Source: Kangiellaceae bacterium (GTDB lineage Bacteria > Pseudomonadota > Gammaproteobacteria > Enterobacterales > Kangiellaceae). Taken from it: a stretch of 18,527 nucleotides of DNA. The notes below the pieces were generated by a model, which was given only the letters and a program-made list of their open reading frames with translations, was not told the DNA's origin and did not search any database. The stretch is taken from the NCBI GenBank assembly GCA_030148365.1, contig JASBTO010000013.1:1-18527 (forward strand), in the 5' to 3' direction. The translations under genes and the position numbers were made by a program. How positions within the stretch are numbered: position 1 is the first letter of the stretch; every line of letters starts with the position of its first letter. Shown one piece after another: positions 6,482-13,565 of this stretch.

Positions 6482-7255
6482 ATGTTAAATCGTAAAAAGT
6501 CTTTAATCTTTTCCGCCGTGATCGCGGTTCTCGGTGCAGGCATGACCTTGCCCGCCACCGCTAGTGATCACATGGGGGAAAAAGACAAGGAAGTGGCTGC
6601 CGCCAATGATGCCCGCATGGACAAGGACAAGGCCGCGAGCAAGGAGATGCACGAAAAGAAGGCCGAAAAATACAAGGACGGCGAGACTCGTGATGCGTGG
6701 CTGGACGGCAAGCTGGAACTGGCGTACACGGTCAACCGGCACCTCAACCCCTTTACCATCGATACGAAAGTAGTTAATGGCGTCGCCCACCTGTCGGGCT
6801 CTGTCGAAACGGAAATCGACAAGGAACTCGCGAAAGAAGTTGCCATGGGGATTGAAGGTATCACCGACGTTGAAAACAACCTGGTCGTCGACCCGGACGA
6901 CGTGCACGGCCACCTGGCGGGCGTTGATGGCAAGGACCATGACCGCGATATGGATGACGACCGCGACATGGACGATGACCGGGATATGGACGACGATCGG
7001 GATATGGATGACGACGGTGACCGATCTTTCTCCCAGTGGTTTGACGATACGACAACTACGGCATCCGTGAAGACCAAACTGTTGGCCAATGAGCACACCG
7101 AAGGTCTGGAGATCAATGTCGATACCCGGTATGACGTGGTGACCCTGTCCGGCTCGGTAGGGTCTGAAAAAGAAAAGGATCTCGCCGGTGAGGTGGCAAA
7201 AAACACTGATGGTGTGCGAGAAGTCAATAATCGCCTGGAAGTGGTCGCACAGTGA
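6482..7255 (+). CDS. Periplasmic protein with two BON domains and Asp-rich repeat linker
   Basis: An exported protein with a Sec signal peptide (1-27, cleavage after ATA). A charged Lys/Glu/Asp stretch is followed by BON domain 1 (about 71-138, VNGVAHLSGSVETEIDKELA) and BON domain 2 (about 187-256, VVTLSGSVGSEKEKDLAGEV). OsmY, the best-known two-BON protein, is a periplasmic osmotic-shock protein thought to bind membranes. The linker between the domains is unusual: four exact DRDMDD units at 154-177, giving a strongly acidic, possibly calcium-binding segment. AGGAGG lies before the ATG. It follows the CsbD-like gene by 62 bases and probably shares its transcript. Confidence 0.9.
   Translation: MLNRKKSLIFSAVIAVLGAGMTLPATASDHMGEKDKEVAAANDARMDKDKAASKEMHEKKAEKYKDGETRDAWLDGKLELAYTVNRHLNPFTIDTKVVNGVAHLSGSVETEIDKELAKEVAMGIEGITDVENNLVVDPDDVHGHLAGVDGKDHDRDMDDDRDMDDDRDMDDDRDMDDDGDRSFSQWFDDTTTTASVKTKLLANEHTEGLEINVDTRYDVVTLSGSVGSEKEKDLAGEVAKNTDGVREVNNRLEVVAQ
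6941..7012 (+). repeat. Four tandem 18-base units coding DRDMDD
   Basis: Four successive 18-base units encode the same six residues but differ at synonymous positions (GAC/GAT, CGC/CGG, ATA/ACA in the third codon contexts). The protein repeat therefore appears to be kept by selection or to be old, not a recent slippage product. It lies between the two BON domains. Confidence 0.85.
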
Positions 7256-7286
7256 TGCTGAGTGCCCCGCGATTATTCAATCATGA

Positions 7287-7317
7287 TACCGGAGCCGGCC
7301 TTTTGCCGGTCTCCGGA
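7287..7317 (+). other. Imperfect GC-rich hairpin between BON and small lipoprotein genes
   Basis: CCGGAG-CCGGC pairs with GCCGGT-CTCCGG around a CTTTT loop, with one bulged base. There is no T-run after it, so it is more likely an mRNA processing or stability hairpin than a full terminator. It could make expression of the last gene of the set differ from that of the earlier ones. Confidence 0.45.
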
Positions 7318-7331
7318 ACGAGGAGATAACC

Positions 7332-7520
7332 ATGTTGAAGAAGATATTACTCGCGTTAATGTTAGTCAGTGTGTTTTCGATAACCGGATGCGAGCAGGAA
7401 GGTCCTGCTGAAAGAGCCGGTGAGAATATTGATGAAGCCGCTGATGAAGTTGAAGATGCTGCTGAAGATGCCTGTGAAGACGTTAAAGAAGGCGTTGATG
7501 CGGATGACGACGACTGCTGA
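7332..7520 (+). CDS. Tiny acidic lipoprotein
   Basis: A 62-residue predicted lipoprotein. The signal segment LLALMLVSVFSITGC ends in a good lipobox with Cys20. The mature part of about 43 residues is almost all Glu, Asp and Ala (DEAADEVEDAAEDACEDV) and ends in DADDDDC, adding two more cysteines. It is similar in size and layout to entericidin-like small lipoproteins but strongly acidic instead of neutral. GAGGAG precedes the ATG. As last gene before a strong terminator it probably belongs to the stress set. Whether the terminal Cys forms a disulfide or binds metal is unknown. Confidence 0.8.
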   Translation: MLKKILLALMLVSVFSITGCEQEGPAERAGENIDEAADEVEDAAEDACEDVKEGVDADDDDC

Positions 7521-7667
7521 ACACGCCTGGCATCCAAGGATCAACAGATGATTAGAGCAACCCTGAAAGGACCGACAAAAAAGGGGAATAAAGCATAATG
7601 ACTTGCGCACTCCGGTACGGAGGCAGCCCGGACAGAACCAGGATGACGTGACAGATTATCCGGATCG

Positions 7668-7711
7668 CCGGCAATAAAAAAGGGAGCCTGAGCTCCCTTT
7701 TTTATTGCCGG
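7668..7711. terminator. Bidirectional intrinsic terminator
   Basis: A perfect 20-bp inverted repeat: left arm 7668-7687, loop CTGA, right arm 7692-7711. The core GGGAGC/GCTCCC is flanked by A6 on one side and T6 on the other, so it works as a terminator on both strands. It lies between the convergent small-lipoprotein gene (plus) and the histone-like gene (minus). The gap 7521-7667 before it holds no recognisable gene. Confidence 0.95.
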
Positions 7712-7718
7712 TAGAAAT

Positions 7719-8351
7719 CTACTTCTTGGCAGCAGCTTTACGCTTCTTGCGTTTCTTGGCCTTGGGCTTGTCTGCCTCTTTCAGCAGTGAAGTCTCAAGC
7801 TTGGCAACGGACGCATCCTGCTTCGCCGCATGCTTGTCTGCTGCAACCTTTTGTTTGTCCTCGAATTTCTTCTTGCTGGTCTCGGCTTTCGCCTTGGCGC
7901 GATCCACCTTTGTAGCGACACCCTGATAGGCGCGGAGCTTCTGTTTTGCGTCCCGGGAATCCGCTTTCGCCTTGGCGACCTTCTCTCGCTGGGTCTTGAC
8001 GTTGGCCACGGCTTTCTTCTTTGCAGCCATCGCTGTCTTCACGGATTTTTTGGCTGCGGCGGTGTTTTTCTTCTTGGCAGCCTCACGGCGAGTGGCGAGG
8101 GTCTTGTCCGCGTCAGCGGATTTCTTGCGAGCGGCATCGAGAGCCTTGTTGGCAGAAGCGAGAGATTTGTCAGTGCTCGCAACTTTACTTTCAGCTGACT
8201 TGATGGACTTGGCGACAGCGCCGGTTGCGGCTGCTTTTTTGGCAACCGGACGGGTTGCTTTCTTGGCAGCGGGTTTCCGTTTAGCTGCAGTTTTCTTGGC
8301 AGCAGGTTTTCGTGCAGGTGACTTTTTCTTCGCGGTTTTCGCTTTGGCCAT
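7719..8351 (-). CDS. Histone-H1-like / AlgP-like Lys-Ala-rich DNA-binding protein
   Basis: A 210-residue, very basic protein. The N terminus (1-42) is built of AAKK/PAAKK-type repeats like the tail of eukaryotic histone H1 and of Pseudomonas AlgP. The middle (about 45-180) is a long Lys/Ala/Asp helix, probably coiled coil. The C terminus is again basic (KAKKRKKRKAAAKK). It probably binds DNA or RNA without sequence preference and helps pack the nucleoid; AlgP is known for effects on alginate transcription. The start has GGGAGAG upstream on the minus strand. It ends just before the bidirectional terminator. Long open frames on the opposite strand come from its biased codons and are not genes. 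Confidence 0.88.
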   Translation of the reverse strand: MAKAKTAKKKSPARKPAAKKTAAKRKPAAKKATRPVAKKAAATGAVAKSIKSAESKVASTDKSLASANKALDAARKKSADADKTLATRREAAKKKNTAAAKKSVKTAMAAKKKAVANVKTQREKVAKAKADSRDAKQKLRAYQGVATKVDRAKAKAETSKKKFEDKQKVAADKHAAKQDASVAKLETSLLKEADKPKAKKRKKRKAAAKK

Positions 8352-8466
8352 TGTACTCTCCCGTTGTCAGTGAAAAAAAACCTCGTTCTTTATAGCACTA
8401 ATCGATCCGCGAATGCAAAAAATACGCGATGAAAAACCCCGGGAAAAAACAGCAGAAAATTGATTC
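8352..8466. other. AT-rich upstream region of the histone-like gene
   Basis: This 115-base gap between two minus-strand genes contains A-rich runs and the CCCCGGG palindrome but no clear terminator. It presumably carries the promoter of the histone-like gene; no convincing -35/-10 pair could be fixed. Confidence 0.35.
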
Positions 8467-8916
8467 TCAAGATTTTTTTATGGCAACGAAATCAGCAGTA
8501 ATTTTGGCACATCTTTTGTCGGCGCAATTTATCCGGACAGTCAGTCTGATCGCAGACTTTTTTTTGCTTGAAAATTCTGCCAGAAAGTTATCCAGTATGT
8601 GCGACTCCGGAAGGCTGCAAGTTGCATAAAAATCACTGTCTACAGGTGCTAAATACCGAATTTCAGATTTCGACATAACCACATCCGCCTGGAGTTTGCG
8701 TTGCCAAAGGAAGCTGTTCAGTATCGACCACCCGCTCAGAGTTGCCACGGTAAAAATACTGCCGGCAAAAGCGGTTTTGTGAATATTCCGGTTCGCTGCC
8801 AGTGGCGCGCTTATCTCTATGCTGGTTTCCGTAAGCCCGGTGACAGTAATGCCATGGGCCTGGCTGATGGGAATTTCCCGGTATAAAAGTGTCTGCAGTT
8901 GCTGTGCGTCGGACAT
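8467..8916 (-). CDS. YiiD C-terminal-type hotdog thioesterase domain protein
   Basis: A 149-residue protein with the pattern of the putative thioesterase domain found at the C terminus of YiiD. An ISAPLAANRNIHKTAFAGSI segment (34-53) has the hotdog-fold N-x-N-x-H-x-TAFAGS motif, followed by a helix (FTVATLSGWSIL) and the final strands. It probably hydrolyses an acyl-CoA or acyl-ACP thioester in the cytoplasm; the substrate is unknown. The usual partner N-acetyltransferase domain of YiiD is absent, so this is a stand-alone domain. No good ribosome-binding site precedes the ATG, so the start is moderately sure. It is divergent from the VWA gene, separated by 126 bases containing GTTAAC repeats. 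Confidence 0.8.
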   Translation of the reverse strand: MSDAQQLQTLLYREIPISQAHGITVTGLTETSIEISAPLAANRNIHKTAFAGSIFTVATLSGWSILNSFLWQRKLQADVVMSKSEIRYLAPVDSDFYATCSLPESHILDNFLAEFSSKKKSAIRLTVRINCADKRCAKITADFVAIKKS

Positions 8917-9042
8917 AAATGCGTCACATACAGGGAGTGATAGACCGACTGTAGGTCAATCCCGGAAAAAAGTTAACCCCGTGAGGAGGCGAAGCGCGTT
9001 AACAGGGATAACTGTAGCCACCATGATGCTCGGGGAGCGCCC

Positions 9043-10773
9043 ATGACGTTTTTGCCGCGAAGAATAATGATTCTGTTGCTGGGGTGTGGACTGTGCGCCT
9101 GTTCAGTGCCGACCAGCGACCAGCAACCGGAACCGGTGAGTCGGCCGGCGTCCGGGACACAAGCCCTGACTGAAAAAACAGACGAACCTGAGGAGCGACA
9201 AGTCGACGTTGCCGGCAGTCGGTCAGCAGAGCTGCAAAGTCGGAAGGCCGATCTCGCCCGAGCAGCCATCCCCCCGCGGTCAGCAGTGCCGGAGCGAAGC
9301 CCATTGGCCCGGTCCGGACTCACAAACCGTGAAAACTATGGACATTTTCGTGAGAACGGGGTGGTCCTGACCGCGGAGCAGCCGGTGTCGACATTCAGTA
9401 TTGATGTGGATACCGGCGCCTACTCGAATATGCGGCGGTATTTGCAAAACGGCAGCCTGCCGCCGGTCGACTCGGTGCGCCTGGAGGAATTCATTAACTA
9501 TTTTGATTACCGGTTCCCGCAGCCCGCCGGAAATGACGCGCCTTTCAGGGTGTCCACGGCCATGATGTCGACGCCATGGCGACCCGGCACGCAGCTCCTG
9601 CAAATCGGCATCCAGGGCTACCAGCCGTCCCGGGCAAATCTGCCACCGGCGAATCTGGTGTTTCTGGTGGACGTCTCCGGCTCCATGGCCGCGCCGGACA
9701 AACTGGGTCTGCTGCAACAGTCTCTGCGACTGCTGGTGCGGCATCTGGGCCGCGAGGACAAGATTTCTCTGGTCGTCTACGCGGGTGCGTCAGGCGTGGT
9801 GTTGGAGCCGACCAGCGCGGATCGGCGCCCGGTGATTGAAACGGCGGTGATGCAGTTGCGGGCCGGCGGCTCCACCAATGGAGCTGCCGGAATTGAACTT
9901 GCCTACCGGATGGCCGAGCAGGGATTTGTGCCCAACGGGATCAACCGCATCCTGCTGGCGACCGATGGCGATTTCAATGTCGGGACGGTCAATCATCAGG
10001 CGCTGCTGGATCTGGTCGCGCGCAAGCGCCAGTCCGGCATACACCTGACCACCCTCGGCTTTGGGGCCGGCAATTACAATGAGCACCTGATGGAGCAGCT
10101 CGCGGACACGGGCAATGGCAATTATGCCTACATAGATACTCTGCAGGAGGCGAAAAAGGTCCTGATTGACGAGCGGGCCGGGACCCTGATGACCATTGCC
10201 AAAGATGTCAAAATCCGTATCGAGTTCAACCCGGCTTCCGTTTCCGAATACCGCCTGCTGGGGTATGAAAACCGGCTCCTCGCCCGGGAAGATTTTGGCA
10301 ACGACAAGGTCGATGCCGGGGAGATCGGTGCAGGTCACTCCATCACCGCGCTTTATGAAGTTACTCTGGCCGGCACCGACGGCCAGCGGTTGCCGGATCT
10401 GCGGTATCAGTCTGAAGCCCTTGCAGACAACGGGCATCCTGATGAGCTGGCCTGGATGAAAATGCGTTTCAAGCTGCCGGACGAAGAGCGGAGCCAGGTT
10501 ATGGAGCGCCCCGTCAGCCGGCAATTGCTCCAGGCCGGCAATGAGCATCCGCAAGAGTCACTTCGCTTCGCCAGTGCCGTCGCCGGCTACGCGCAACTCC
10601 TCAGAGGCGGCAAACATACCGGCGATTGGGATTATGACGATGTCATCCGGCTGGCCCGGGAATCCCGGGGTGACGATCCTTCCGGTTATCGGGCGGAGTT
10701 TATCCGGCTTGCGGAATTGGCCCGCATGCTGGATGGACGACTCTCCAGAGCCGATGCGCCTGCCGGGCACTGA
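9043..10773 (+). CDS. VWA-domain lipoprotein, YfbK type
   Basis: A 576-residue surface or periplasmic protein. The N terminus has a signal segment with candidate lipidation Cys15 or Cys20, then a Pro/Gln/Glu-rich linker to about 100. A YfbK-type N-terminal domain follows (STFSIDVDTGAYSNMRRYL). The von Willebrand A domain (about 200-370) has a complete metal-ion site: DVSGS at 210-214, GGSTNG and ATDGDFN. The C-terminal part (about 370-570) matches the domain that usually closes YfbK proteins. Such proteins are thought to bind partners through the metal site; the role is unknown. GGGGAG precedes the ATG. The ECF sigma and anti-sigma genes directly downstream suggest that it is regulated by, or signals to, that sigma system. 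Confidence 0.9.
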   Translation: MTFLPRRIMILLLGCGLCACSVPTSDQQPEPVSRPASGTQALTEKTDEPEERQVDVAGSRSAELQSRKADLARAAIPPRSAVPERSPLARSGLTNRENYGHFRENGVVLTAEQPVSTFSIDVDTGAYSNMRRYLQNGSLPPVDSVRLEEFINYFDYRFPQPAGNDAPFRVSTAMMSTPWRPGTQLLQIGIQGYQPSRANLPPANLVFLVDVSGSMAAPDKLGLLQQSLRLLVRHLGREDKISLVVYAGASGVVLEPTSADRRPVIETAVMQLRAGGSTNGAAGIELAYRMAEQGFVPNGINRILLATDGDFNVGTVNHQALLDLVARKRQSGIHLTTLGFGAGNYNEHLMEQLADTGNGNYAYIDTLQEAKKVLIDERAGTLMTIAKDVKIRIEFNPASVSEYRLLGYENRLLAREDFGNDKVDAGEIGAGHSITALYEVTLAGTDGQRLPDLRYQSEALADNGHPDELAWMKMRFKLPDEERSQVMERPVSRQLLQAGNEHPQESLRFASAVAGYAQLLRGGKHTGDWDYDDVIRLARESRGDDPSGYRAEFIRLAELARMLDGRLSRADAPAGH

Positions 10774-10851
10774 ATGTACTTACAACTTGCAAGCATGCGC
10801 CGGAGTGCTGACACTGGCGAACATGATCGATTGCACGCGCCCGTGAGCGAC

Positions 10852-11433
10852 ATGAACGACAACCTGAGCGACGAAGCCCTGATGCAGGGTTACGCCGGCG
10901 GAAATGTCGATGCCTTTGGCTGCCTTTACGAGCGGCACAAGGGCGGCCTGTATCGGTTTTTACTGCGCCAGTGCAGTAATCGCGATGTCGCTGACGAGCT
11001 TTTTCAGGAGACCTGGCACGTACTGATCCGCAATGCCGCCAGCTATCGGGTCACGGCGAAATTCACGACCTGGTTGTACCGGATTGGTCATCACCGGTTA
11101 ATCGACTGGTATCGTCGCCACCAACGCGGGGCACTGACCGGCTATGGCGATCCCGGGCGGGGCGCCGGGATCGAAGAGTTGGCAACCGCCGCTTCAGGAC
11201 AGGAGCCGGAAACCAGTCTCGGCAACGAGCGTTTGCAAGCCCGTTTTATCCGCGCTCTCGATGAGCTGCCGGCGGAGCAACGGGAGATTTTTGTGCTCCG
11301 GGAAGAAACCGGTATGACCTTGCACGAAATTGCCACCGTCCTGGATTGCCCGCCCGAGACAGCCAAGAGCCGGCTCCGCTATGCCACCGCAAAGCTGAGA
11401 GCCCGGCTGGGAGATTTGTATGAATCCGCATGA
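10852..11433 (+). CDS. ECF-type RNA polymerase sigma factor
   Basis: Directs RNA polymerase to a stress or envelope regulon. Region 2 is seen in DAFGCLYERHKGGLYRFLLR and the DELFQETWHVLI helix with FTTWLYRIGHHRLID. Region 4 is seen in LDELPAEQREIFVLREETGM and EIATVLDCPPETAKSRLRYA. I prefer the ATG at 10852, where the family-like N terminus (MNDNLSDEALMQGYAGG) begins. An upstream ATG at 10774, directly abutting the VWA stop codon, would add 26 residues with no domain character; neither has a strong ribosome-binding site. It overlaps the next gene by 14 bases, typical of a sigma/anti-sigma pair. Confidence 0.92.
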   Translation: MNDNLSDEALMQGYAGGNVDAFGCLYERHKGGLYRFLLRQCSNRDVADELFQETWHVLIRNAASYRVTAKFTTWLYRIGHHRLIDWYRRHQRGALTGYGDPGRGAGIEELATAASGQEPETSLGNERLQARFIRALDELPAEQREIFVLREETGMTLHEIATVLDCPPETAKSRLRYATAKLRARLGDLYESA

Positions 11434-12139
11434 CGATAACGGGTCTGCAGACGCCGGATTGCAGGCACTGTACCGGCAGACCGGGGCTGATCGGCAGCCA
11501 CCCGCGCAGCTCGACCGTGACATTTTGCAGGCTGCGGCGCGCGCTACCCATATAAAAGCCGGCAAGCGGGGCTTCTGGCAGCGGTTGCAGATGCCGGTTT
11601 CCGTATCGGCAGCCCTGGTGGTGACGATCATGCTGGCAAGGTGGATGCCGGCTGTCACTCAGCCGGATTTGCAATTACCGGCACCCGCCACGCCGATCAG
11701 TGACCAGGCCCAGGCGTTGGACAGCCGCGCGCAACCGGCAGCCGCTGACAGCGGGATCCGGGAGCTCGAAGAGGCCGGAACGGACCGTTTGCAGGAACGT
11801 AGCCTGGAAGACAACGCAGCGGTGGCCCGGCGCAAGGCGGCTGCCATGGAGAAACTGGCATCGCCGGCAATACGCGCCGCCAAAGGTCACATGCCGAGCC
11901 AGCCGCCGGCCCGGGAGCAGGGCGCAGCAGAGTCCCGGACCGGGGGGCCGGCCGGGCAGACGCAGACAAAGGCAACGCTGCAGTTGCCGGCTGACTGGCT
12001 GGCTGAAATCCGGCAGTTGGCGACGGCTGGACAGTCGGAACGGGCGGCTCGGGAATTGCGTGCTTTTGTCGCGGCGTATCCCCACTACCCGGTCGAGCCG
12101 CCCCTGAAAGCTCTGCTGGAAACCCCGCCTGATCATTGA
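11420..12139 (+). CDS. Probable membrane-bound anti-sigma factor
   Basis: A 239-residue protein with one membrane helix (about 57-73). A short cytoplasmic N terminus lies before it and a long Ala/Gln/Pro-rich periplasmic part follows, with a C-terminal stretch (about 190-230) predicted helical and possibly TPR-like. No zinc-binding HxxxCxxC anti-sigma motif is visible, so assignment rests on position: it overlaps the ECF sigma gene by 14 bases and has the single-span topology expected. GGGAG precedes the ATG. It could sense the VWA lipoprotein or envelope damage. It is weakly conserved in sequence and I do not recognise a named family. Confidence 0.65.
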   Translation: MNPHDDNGSADAGLQALYRQTGADRQPPAQLDRDILQAAARATHIKAGKRGFWQRLQMPVSVSAALVVTIMLARWMPAVTQPDLQLPAPATPISDQAQALDSRAQPAAADSGIRELEEAGTDRLQERSLEDNAAVARRKAAAMEKLASPAIRAAKGHMPSQPPAREQGAAESRTGGPAGQTQTKATLQLPADWLAEIRQLATAGQSERAARELRAFVAAYPHYPVEPPLKALLETPPDH

Positions 12140-12227
12140 TATTGATGAATTTGTACCGAAAATTGCCTGGCGAAGCGCGTCTATCTCAAGTAAAATTCTG
12201 GCCTTTCGACCTCTCGGAACCCGCGAT

Positions 12228-12253
12228 GCCTGGCCTCGCCAGGGGGCTTTTTG
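12228..12253 (+). terminator. Intrinsic terminator after the sigma/anti-sigma operon
   Basis: CCTGGC (12229-12234) pairs with GCCAGG (12238-12243) around CTC and is followed by GGGCTTTTT. The fit is good but three G bases separate stem and T-run. Confidence 0.6.
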
Positions 12254-12275
12254 GAAAGCTTCCGGCGCGTTAACG

Positions 12276-12308
12276 GGGCTTGCAAGCCCGCCTGCAAGGC
12301 AGGTTTTT
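12276..12308 (+). terminator. Second tandem terminator with palindrome
   Basis: A 14-base perfect palindrome GGGCTTGCAAGCCC (12276-12289) is followed directly by the hairpin CCTGC-AAG-GCAGG (12291-12303) and T5. The double arrangement suggests an effective stop before the cox genes, or a small REP-like unit that now serves as one. Confidence 0.6.
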
Positions 12309-12393
12309 CTATCCGGCGTTTCCCGAGAAAAGCATTAAAATCAAATAATTACTTAGCGCCCGACAGGGCCAATAGTTGATGGAGAGGAAAGGC

Positions 12394-13551
12394 ATGGCTT
12401 TTTTCCACAAAATCCGCACGGCACTTCCCGTGCTTTTGGCGCTGTTGTTTAGCGCCAGCGTTGGTGCGGAGGAGTTGCAATACAATATGCGCGAGGGCGT
12501 CACCGAGATCAGTCAGGGCGTCTATGATCTGCATATGCTGGTCACCTGGATATGCGTTGGTATCGGCGTCGTGGTTTTCGGGGCCATGTTTTATGCCATG
12601 TTCGCCCATCGGCGCAGCAAGAATCCCGAGCCGGCCAAATTCTCCCACAATACCCTCGTCGAGGTAGTCTGGACCGCCATTCCTTTCCTGATCCTGGTGG
12701 TTCTGGCCGTACCGGCAGTGCGCCTGCTGGTCGCCATGGAGGACACCAGCGAGTCCGAAGTGACCGTGCAGATCACCGGTTACCAATGGAAATGGCATTA
12801 CAAGTATCTGGATCAGGACATTGAGTTTTTCAGCAATCTCGCGACCCCGCGCAGCGAAATCGAACATTACGAGGGTGAGGGCAAGCCGAGCGATCCCAAC
12901 TACCTGCTCGACGTCGACAATCGCGTGGTCCTGCCGGTCGGCAAAAAAATCCGCTTCCTGATCACCGCCGATGATGTATTGCATGCCTGGTGGATCCCGG
13001 ATTTCGCGGTCAAGAAAGACGCCATCCCCGGCTTTATCAACGAAGCCTGGACCAAGGTTGACGAGCCCGGAATTTACCGGGGTCAGTGCGCCGAACTGTG
13101 CGGCAAGGATCACGGCTTCATGCCGATCGTGGTCGAAGTCGTCAGCGAAGAGGATTTCGACGCCTGGATCCAGAGCAAGTACGACGAGCAAGCCGAAGCC
13201 GAGCGTCTCGCTGCCGAAGCCGCCTCCAAGAGCTGGTCCAAAGAAGACCTGATGAGCCAGGGCGAGCAGGCCTACAACACCTATTGCGCCGCCTGTCACA
13301 AGGTTGACGGCACAGGCACCCCGCCGGTATTCCCGGGCATGATCGACTCGCCGATCACGACCGGCCCCGTCGAGGCGCACATCAGCATTGTGGTCAACGG
13401 CAAGGCCGGAACCGCGATGCAGGCATTCGGAGCACAACTGACCGATGCGGAGCTCGCCGCCATTATCACTTACGAGCGTAATGCCTGGGGTATCGACACA
13501 GGCGACTTGGTACAACCTGCGGATATCGCAGCGTTTAAAGCCGGTAACTAA
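12394..13551 (+). CDS. coxB: Cytochrome c oxidase subunit II with fused cytochrome c domain
   Basis: Receives electrons and passes them to the catalytic subunit of the aa3-type oxidase. A signal peptide (to about 24) and two membrane helices are followed by the periplasmic cupredoxin domain. The CuA ligands are visible: His197 (VLHAWW), then C232, C236, H240 and M243 in CAELCGKDHGFM. A linker leads to a class I cytochrome c domain with CAACH heme site at 298-302 and probable axial Met342. The fusion is typical of caa3-like enzymes and lets the oxidase accept electrons with less need for a separate carrier. The ATG at 12394 follows GGAAAGG; in-frame TTG and ATG further up (12376, 12379) lie over the ribosome-binding site and are less likely. 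First gene of the cox operon. Confidence 0.97.
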   Translation: MAFFHKIRTALPVLLALLFSASVGAEELQYNMREGVTEISQGVYDLHMLVTWICVGIGVVVFGAMFYAMFAHRRSKNPEPAKFSHNTLVEVVWTAIPFLILVVLAVPAVRLLVAMEDTSESEVTVQITGYQWKWHYKYLDQDIEFFSNLATPRSEIEHYEGEGKPSDPNYLLDVDNRVVLPVGKKIRFLITADDVLHAWWIPDFAVKKDAIPGFINEAWTKVDEPGIYRGQCAELCGKDHGFMPIVVEVVSEEDFDAWIQSKYDEQAEAERLAAEAASKSWSKEDLMSQGEQAYNTYCAACHKVDGTGTPPVFPGMIDSPITTGPVEAHISIVVNGKAGTAMQAFGAQLTDAELAAIITYERNAWGIDTGDLVQPADIAAFKAGN

Positions 13552-13565
13552 CAGAGGAGGCTATG

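Larger units (their letters stand above)
12140..12393. other. Intergenic region with terminators and cox leader
   Basis: Contains two terminators (12228-12253 and 12276-12308, listed separately) that close the sigma-factor operon. The A/T-rich stretch 12330-12355 before coxB is the likeliest promoter zone, but no firm -35/-10 pair is seen. No gene is present. Confidence 0.6.

Noticed and set aside
7542..7660. Very short frames (16-17 codons) between the small lipoprotein and the terminator
   Set aside because: Too short, without ribosome-binding sites or recognisable features.
7972..8373. Hydrophobic plus-strand frame opposite the histone-like gene
   Set aside because: It is the complement of Lys/Ala codons (giving Phe/Ala/Leu), with no start signal.
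8505..8520. TGGCACATCTTTTGTC, a sigma-54-like sequence on the plus strand
   Set aside because: It has GT in place of the invariant GC and lies inside the coding sequence of the minus-strand thioesterase gene, with no plus-strand gene nearby.
12349..13515. A 388-codon minus-strand frame opposite coxB
   Set aside because: The plus-strand frame has CuA and heme c motifs; this one has none.
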